A stretch of DNA of 64,000 bases from JAHIKV01 sp963733145 (GTDB taxonomy: Bacteria; Planctomycetota; Planctomycetia; Pirellulales; Thermoguttaceae), in NCBI GenBank assembly GCA_963733145.1, contig CAVTCJ010000005.1:496001-560000 (forward strand), written 5' to 3'. Shown here piece by piece: positions 58,001 through 64,000 of the stretch (position 1 is its first letter; every line of letters begins with the position of its first letter). Below the pieces are notes generated by a model. The model was not told the DNA's origin. It ran no database searches and worked only from the letters and a program-made list of their open reading frames with translations. Made by a program: the position numbers and the translations under genes.

Positions 58001-61000
58001 TGCCAATCCCGGTGAGGTGGTCTTGGAGGATTTGACGCCCGGACTCTACGACTTCGCCCGCACGAAGCTGCTTTTTGTCGGCGCCTGGGGCCACACGTAC
58101 TATTGCGACCGGCAAGACGTAAAGCTGTTGCCCGGCGAAACCAAGGTTCTGCGGTTGGTGCGGACGCGGGGGCAGCGCGTCGGCGGCGAAGTCCGCGGCC
58201 TGCCCGAGGATATCTCATCGGTATTCATCACGGTGCGTTCTGCCAAGGCCAGCGGCGACCGGCGGAACGACAAGGAATGGAAACTACCCACTTACGATGC
58301 GATGACCTGTCCGCGCGACGGAAAGTTTCTCACGGGAATGCTGGAACCGGGCCAATACGCGATCATTGCCGCAGGCTACCTGCCCGAGAAACACGAAGAG
58401 TACATCTCTACCGGTGTTCGCCCGCCGGCGTTTGTCGGCCGGACCGTTGTCACCGTACACGAAGACGGCCCGCCGCCGCAGGTGGTGCTGAAACTTCGAC
58501 CGCGAGACAAGTCGATGCCCGCGAGACGCGACAAGGCCCTCGGTCCATCCAACAAGCCTTCCTCGAAAGACCGCTCCGAGGTCTCCCCGGACGAGTCCAA
58601 GCTTTCCCCGGGCGCCAGGAAGATTTTGCGGCGCTCCGCTCGCCGACCCAGTTGGAGTTTACCGACGTGCCGCTGAAAGACGCGGTTCATTATCTGAAGG
58701 ACGTCCACGGGATCGAGATTCAGATAGACGCCAAGGCCCTGGGCAAGGCCGGCGTCAAGACCGGCGCGCCGATTACGCGAAACATCAAGGGCGTCACGCT
58801 GGATAGTGCCCTGCGACTGACGCTCGAACAGTCCGGTCTCGTTCCCCTCATCCGAGACGACGTCCTGCTAATCACAACCGAGAAGGAGAGCCGCCGTCTC
58901 TTGCAGCAGGGGGCCATCGACCCGGCGGCCTACGCAATCTCCGGCAAGGCTGCGGCCACGCGGTGGATAGCCGAATCGCTCAAGAAGACGGCCAGTCTGT
59001 CCGTCGTCAAGAAGCCTTTGTGCGACGTACTCCACCTTCTTTCGGATGATTATCGCCTCGAAATTCAGATGGACCGTCGCCGCATGCACCAGGTGGGCGT
59101 AAAAGCCGATGTGCCCTGCACGATCACGCTCAAGGACGTCTCGCTCAATTCCATCCTGCGACAATTACTCACACCCCTTGGTCTCACCTATGTCGTCAGA
59201 GATGAGGTGGTGCTAGTCACCGTCGCAAAAACACCCAAGGCGGCTGTGCCGAAGGCGAGCGATCAATCTGGCAAGCGTTCTGCGGCAAAATCGGAGGGCC
59301 AGATCACTTTTGCAGGGCTCTGTCACGATGACCAGGGGCGGCCGATAGCCGGCGCTGAGGTGCTGTTGTATCGGGTGGACCTGATGGGGAATCGCACCCA
59401 GCGATTGCTTCAAACAGAACGGACCAACAAGGATGGGAAGTTCCAATTTGCTCCAGTTGACGATCTGAGCAAAGGCATGCCCGCTTGGCAGCCTGCTCTT
59501 CCTCAAGCGGCTCCCTACGGAATCCATGCCAGGGCGACCGGCCGGGCCACGGTGGGAGAATTTGTGCCCCAATCGTCCATCGACTCGGGCCATATCGACA
59601 TGCGCATGCCCGAGGGGGCGACATTGTCCGGCAAAGTCACCGGCCCAGACGGAAAACCGGTGAAAGGGGCGACGGTATGGGCAATTGGCCCCATAAAGCC
59701 GATCCCGGGCATCGGCAGCGCGACCACCGATGCAGCGGGACAATTTGAAATCCGGGACTTGCGCAAAATGGATTTGACGAAGCCGCCGGCCAGCGCCACA
59801 ACATGGCAGACGGGTATGCCTCTTCACATTCGTTGCCCGGGTTTCGGCGACAAGAAAGTTGAGTACAGCAAGGTGCCCGGCACGGTGGACGTGCAACTGG
59901 AACGGGCGGCAGTCGTTGAAGGACGAGTCATATATGGTGATCAGGGAGCGCGCGCAGTAGGCGTTCGTGTCCAGTTTCAGGGTATCAAGAATGGTTCGTT
60001 CGGCACAGCCGTCACCGACGCCGATGGTCGATATCGCTTTGACTCGTTAGGGCCTGACAAATACAACATTTGGGCCGTCAAAGATGGCTACACAATGCGG
60101 GCAATTGATTCGCTGGAGGCCGTGCCCGGTACGACGAAGACGGCCCCCGACCTCCGGCTGGTGCCTGGCGGGTTCATTGTCGGTCACGTGGTCGACGCCG
60201 ACACCGGCCAACCCTTCTACCCTTCAGACGCCAAAGCTCCGCCGTGGTTTCGGCCTGATGTGGCGTTGTACGGCCATTCCCGTCCCCGGAGCGGCCCGGC
60301 GTGTGAGGTGACGCCGATCCGAGCCGACGGATGGTTCAGTATCCGTGCGGCCCCCGGCAAGAACCATGTGTACTTGCGAATCTACAACGCTTCGCAGGCG
60401 GTGCCTCCAGCCGCAATAGATGTTGATGTGGTCGAGGGGCAAACTGTCACCATTGAATTCAAGGTGCGGCGGGGGACAACCGAGTCATCCGGCAAGACCT
60501 CCGCAGAGACACCCGAAAGGGAGAAAAAGATGACCGAGGCCCTGACATACACCGGCCTTGTTACCGACAAGCTGACCGGTAAGCCGATTGCCGATGCCAC
60601 CGTCGTCGTGCGCAGAATGATCGTCGCGCCCTATGAACAGCGAACCATCGAGACGACTCAGCACACGACGGACGCGGCAGGAAAGTACCGCTTCACTATC
60701 CCGCCGGAGCAGGTTGCCCAAGGGCATCTCTTTATTGAGGTCGAAGCGTCTCATCCCGCTTATGTGGCGCGAAAGGATGGCTATGGGTTCGCCATGATCC
60801 ACCGCAACGAGCAACTCGGTCAGCGGCCGTTTTTCGAGCACATGGAACTCTTCCCGGGCCAACAGATTTCGGGCACGGTGATCACGCCCGACGGAAAGCC
60901 GGCCGCAGGCGTCAAAGTCGTGGGTTTCACTATGCCGGATCGCAACGACATCGACAGCCACCATTTTCCAATCGCGACGACGGATGCGAAAGGCTTTTTC

Positions 61001-62154
61001 TGCTTGACCGTGGCCCGGAGCGACAATCAGTCGGTATCAGAAACCGGAGTGGGCCGCGGAAAGTCGCCAATGACCTTTGCCCGAGGGTGCGATGCGGTGT
61101 TCTGGCTTCTGCCGAAGGATTATGCGCTTTCCACGTATGCTAATCGGCAAGCGGCGCGGCGACATGGGACGTCTTGTGCTGCAAAAGGGGATTACGATCG
61201 AAGGCCGCGTCGTGGATGAAAGACAAAGACCCGTGCCGGGTGTGTGGGTCAACGCCGAAATGCTTGACGGCCCGGCAGGTCCGACGCTCGGACCAATGGC
61301 CGATATCTTGAACCGCTCCGCCTTGACGGATAAAGAGGGCAAGTATGTGCTAGGCCAGCTTCCTGCCGGAGATTGTTTGGTTACGGTGGGCGAGAAAGCT
61401 TCTGACTGGTTGCAGGATCGTCAAACGTCGCATCCATTGTCCAACGTGTTCGCTCACACGCGGCTGAAGCTGAAGGAGGGCGAATCGCCCGTGCCCTTGG
61501 AAATCCGGGCAGTTCCCCAGGTGGTCGTCGAGGGCCAGTTCTACGACAGCCACGGACAGCCGTGCTCCGGCCATAACCCGTGCTTATTGGGACGAATCGA
61601 CGACAAGGAGCTTGGAGACCAAAACGGTTACGTGGCATACGGCACGATTGACAGCGGTGGGCATTTTGCCGTTCGCGGGCCAAAAGGATTAACGAAGGCA
61701 AGCTTGTATCTCAGTACGACCGAACATTGTTCGCTGAAGGTCCGCATGGCGAAGGATCAGCCGTCGATCAACCCATTCCACGAAATCGACCTTGGCACAT
61801 TGGAGCACGACATTCGCGGAGATCAAGTGGTGCCGTTACAATGCGCCGGTCCTGCTGGTCAAGGCCACGCGTGAAGACGGTCAGACGATCAAGGGATTCC
61901 AGGCGTATCTCCAATATGGGCGGGAGTCGATGCGAATCCACGGCAATCATTTCCTTCGCGATGACGGCAAGCCCGCCGGCGACGTGACCTTTGCTCGTCA
62001 ACAAGACGGCTATTTGCGGTCGGATGCGCTCTTGCCAGACGAGGAATTCGTGCTCACAATTGAGGCCGATGGATACGCGCGGAAATCGGAGAAGCTCACA
62101 CTGCCGGAAGGCGCGATCAAAGAGTTGGAGGTGCGGCTCAAAAAGAAGTCCTGA
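55029..62154 (+). CDS. Giant BlaR1/MecR1-like M56 metallopeptidase with carboxypeptidase-regulatory-like repeats, three frame breaks
   Basis: About 2370 residues if breaks near 58620, 61145 and 61810 are bridged. Residues 1-300 are the M56 domain: membrane helices at the N-terminus, HELAH at 231-235 and ERE-HCCDELVVA as the third zinc-ligand region. VGWAKRSAVPP follows, encoded by a half GTAGGGTGGG repeat (55938). After another membrane helix (SRKAVGLVLAGVLTLVLVIG) comes a long extracytoplasmic part: an N-terminal unknown domain, at least eight CarboxypepD_reg/SpaA-like beta units (SGRVVDDETGQPVERF, RGRVLDHNGKPVEGARV, SGKVTGPDGKPVKGATV, GLVTDKLTGKPIADATV, EGRVVDERQRPVPGVWV), and two STN-like segments (LKDAVHYLKDVHGIEIQIDA; VSLNSILRQLLTPLGLTYVV). 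It is probably a sensor whose stalk binds a surface or wall signal. Confidence 0.75.
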
Positions 62155-62207
62155 TTGAACACCCTACGCGCCTCGCCGCTGAGCCTCATTGCGATGGGGG
62201 CATAGTG

Positions 62208-62222
62208 GCCCTAGAATAGGGC
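62208..62222. other. Small perfect hairpin just before the sigma factor start
   Basis: GCCCTAGAATAGGGC folds into a six-base stem with a three-base loop and ends one base before the ATG at 62224. No T run, so not a terminator; it may mask the ribosome site. Confidence 0.4.
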
Positions 62223-62223
62223 T

Positions 62224-62962
62224 ATGGCGGCCCACGACAGCAAGATCGAACGATTGCCGGCTCGCAAGGACCGGTTTGCCACTACGCATTGGAGCATGGT
62301 CGTAAGCGCCGGCGGACCCCGTTCGTCAGAAGCTGAGCCGATCACTGGCTATTTTGTGTGAGAACTACTGGTTCCCGGTCTATGCCTTCGTGCGCCGGGC
62401 TGGTCACTCGGCCGAAGACGCACAGGACCTGACCCAGGAGTTCTTCGTCCGCCTGCTGGACAAGCATTTCCTCGCAGCGGCGGATCGCAAAAAGGGGCGG
62501 TTCCGAACTTTTCTCCTCACGGCGGTGAAGCGATTCCTGGCAAACGAGTATGACCGCATCCAGGCCAAGAAGCGAGGCGGGGGCCAAACGATCCTGTCAC
62601 TGGAAGGTCTTGAAGCCAGGTATTGCCGGGAACCGGCCGATACGCTGACGCCCGAGCGGATTTTCGAGCGACAATGGGCGCTGAGTTTGCTGGACCAGGT
62701 TTTGGCCCGCTTGCAGGCCGAGATGACTGCCGACGGCAAGGCCGCGCTGTTCGACGCGCTGAAGGACCATCTGACGGGCAGCCAGTCGGCCGGTTACGCA
62801 ACGACCGCGGCCCGCTTGGGTATGACCGAAGGGGCCGTCAAGGCGGCTGCCCACCGGCTCCGGCAGCGCTACCGCGAACTGTTGCGGGAAGAGATCGCGC
62901 AGACGGTCGCCAGCCCGGACGAGATTGAGGAGGAGATTCGCTACCTCTTTACCTGCCTGTAG
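62224..62962 (+). CDS. ECF sigma factor (planctomycete kinase-linked type), one frame break
   Basis: ATG 62224 reads RFATTHWSMVVSAGG, the conserved N-terminus of this sigma group. A break near 62320 leads into the frame LAILCENYWFPVYAFVRRAG, then HSAEDAQDLTQEFFVRLLDK (region 2) and GMTEGAVKAAAHRLRQRYRE (region 4 recognition helix), ending at 62962. About 245 residues. The Ser/Thr kinase gene follows directly, an arrangement in which the kinase is thought to activate the sigma factor. Confidence 0.9.
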
Positions 62963-63051
62963 TTACGGACATTCCGGTTTTGGCGGTAACTTTTCCGTCC
63001 GTTTGCTTAAAGTAGGTATAGGGGTGAACCGGATCAGGACCGATACCATGG

Positions 63052-63123
63052 AAAAGGGGACAGTCCCCATTTGTGCGGAGCACCCGAAGGGCCGTTCCGG
63101 CAAATGGGGACTGTCCCCTTTTC
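63052..63123. repeat. Short palindromic repeat, copy H, at the kinase start
   Basis: AAAAGGGGACAGTCCCCATT faces AAATGGGGACTGTCCCCTTT, almost perfect inverses. It is flanked by similar sequences GACCGATACCATG (63038-63050) and GGATCAATACCATG (63130-63143), so the kinase start region appears twice. Confidence 0.85.
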
Positions 63124-63140
63124 CGACCAGGATCAATACC

Positions 63141-64000
63141 ATGAGCGACGAGCGCCAGTGTCCACAGTGCGGAGCCGCCTTGCCGGCCCAGTCTCCACAA
63201 GGGCTCTGTCCGGGCTGCCTTCTGAAATGGGGGTTGGAGAGCCAGACCGGGGGCGCGGAAGGCGGAAGCCAGCCCGCGGCGGCCGATCGCCCACCGCCCA
63301 CGCCGGAGGAAATAGCGGCCTATTTCCCCGACCTGGAGATTTTGGAACTTGTCGGCCGGGGCGGCATGGGCGTGGTCTACAAGGCCCGGCAAAAGCGGCT
63401 CGACCGGCTGGTGGCGCTCAAAATCCTCGCGCCGAAGATCGGCCAGGACCCGGCCTTTGCCGAGCGATTTGCCCGCGAGGCTCGGGCAATGGCCATGCTC
63501 AGCCATCCGCATATCGTCGCCGTCCACGATTTCGGGCAAACTCCCCTCGCCCCGTCGGGGAGAGGGGCCGGGGGTGAGGGCTCTCTCTACTACTTCCTCA
63601 TGGAGTTCGTTGACGGGGTGAATCTGCGGCGGCTGCTCGACACGGGCAAGCTCGCGCCCGAGGAAGCATTGGCCATCGTTCCGCAAATCTGCGAGGCGCT
63701 GCAATACGCCCACGATCATGGCGTGGTCCACCGCGACATCAAGCCGGAGAACGTGCTGCTGGACAAGGAAGGCCGGGTCAAGATCGCCGACTTCGGCATC
63801 GCGAAGCTGGTCGGCAAGGAGGCGAAAGACCTGACGCTGACCGGCGCTGGCCAAATCATGGGCACGCCGCAGTACATGGCCCCCGAGCAGATCGAGCATC
63901 CACTCCAGGTCGATCATCGCGCCGACATTTATTCCTTGGGCGTAGTCTTCTACCAGATGCTCACCGGCGAGCTTCCCATCGGCCGCTTCGCCCCGCCCTC
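63141..64000 (+). CDS. Zinc-ribbon Ser/Thr protein kinase (3' end outside window)
   Basis: At least 286 residues. An N-terminal zinc ribbon (CPQCGAALPAQSPQGLCPGC) precedes a Hanks-type kinase domain: VGRGGMGVVYKARQ (P-loop), VALKIL (Lys), HRDIKPENVLLDKEG (catalytic loop), DFGIAKL and APEQ. Between the beta-4 and beta-5 strands an in-frame repeat (63538-63583) adds APSGRGAGGEGS. The ATG at 63141 leads into the zinc ribbon. An in-frame ATG at 63048 is also open and would add 31 residues encoded by repeat copy H. The sigma factor upstream is its likely partner. The gene continues past the window. Confidence 0.93.
   Translation, partial: MSDERQCPQCGAALPAQSPQGLCPGCLLKWGLESQTGGAEGGSQPAAADRPPPTPEEIAAYFPDLEILELVGRGGMGVVYKARQKRLDRLVALKILAPKIGQDPAFAERFAREARAMAMLSHPHIVAVHDFGQTPLAPSGRGAGGEGSLYYFLMEFVDGVNLRRLLDTGKLAPEEALAIVPQICEALQYAHDHGVVHRDIKPENVLLDKEGRVKIADFGIAKLVGKEAKDLTLTGAGQIMGTPQYMAPEQIEHPLQVDHRADIYSLGVVFYQMLTGELPIGRFAPP
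63538..63583 (+). repeat. In-frame GRGAGGEG repeat in the kinase domain
   Basis: CCCCGTCGGGGAGAGGGGCC and following bases give TPLAPSGRGAGGEG between DFGQ and LYYFLMEF. Same element as at 4025 and 24059. Confidence 0.85.

Noticed and set aside
54594..62154. Beta-lactam resistance sensor system
   Set aside because: BlaI and M56 proteins are present but there is no penicillin-binding sensor domain or beta-lactamase nearby.
62949..63917. Minus-strand open frame of 322 codons
   Set aside because: Antisense to the kinase, whose catalytic motifs are clear on the plus strand.

Overview
The window looks like a chromosomal segment of a GC-rich planctomycete (Planctomycetota, probably Pirellulales-like). 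The lineage signs are a J-like 'FDPYRKWLGI' domain protein, a DUF1559 prepilin-type protein, a PEP-CTERM protein, a sigma factor/FecR-LamG pair, an ECF sigma factor next to a zinc-ribbon Ser/Thr kinase, and a BlaI/M56 pair with a very long repeat-rich extension. The taxon is inferred from gene families, not from a marker gene.

Region 1 (1-41.5 kb) is a large surface-polysaccharide locus, almost all on the + strand. It holds nucleotide-sugar genes: a partial CapD/FlaA1-type dehydratase, a WbpB-WbpD-like fusion, two DegT aminotransferases, a WecB epimerase, a UDP-glucose dehydrogenase, RmlB, RmlA and an SDR epimerase. It also holds a PglC-type initiating transferase, a Wzx-like flippase, a Wzy/ligase-like membrane protein, several GT2/GT4 glycosyltransferases, a sulfotransferase, a methyltransferase, an asparagine synthase, a deacetylase-like protein and a GNAT-like protein. 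Embedded in it (27.4-33.9 kb) is an acyl-handling module: ACP, AMP-dependent ligase, LuxE-like acyl-protein synthetase and LuxC-like acyl-CoA reductase, interrupted by a toxin-antitoxin pair. I infer that this module makes or attaches a non-sugar acyl decoration; it is the most interesting candidate system here. A small island (36.7-40.3 kb) carries a Tat-exported superoxide reductase-like gene, an RpiB-like gene, a YHS-domain protein, a TolC-family outer membrane protein and a Cys-rich lipoprotein.

Region 2 (41.6-53.7 kb, - strand) holds a Tat-exported Gfo/Idh/MocA oxidoreductase, a badly broken sugar-isomerase-like gene, DUF1559 and PEP-CTERM proteins, an ECF sigma factor overlapping a FecR/LamG protein, and a large secreted protein with a glycosyl-hydrolase-like middle. 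Region 3 (54.5-64 kb, + strand) holds BlaI with a clear promoter and operator-like dyad, a giant M56 receptor-like protein, an ECF sigma factor and a partial kinase.

Two features cut across the window. First, several families of short palindromic repeats are scattered between genes, and some also sit inside genes in frame, adding peptides such as GRGAGGEG to enzymes and to the kinase domain. Second, about 18 genes carry one or more single-base frame breaks while their neighbours are intact. From one sequence I cannot tell assembly error from gene decay, so these genes are annotated across the breaks.
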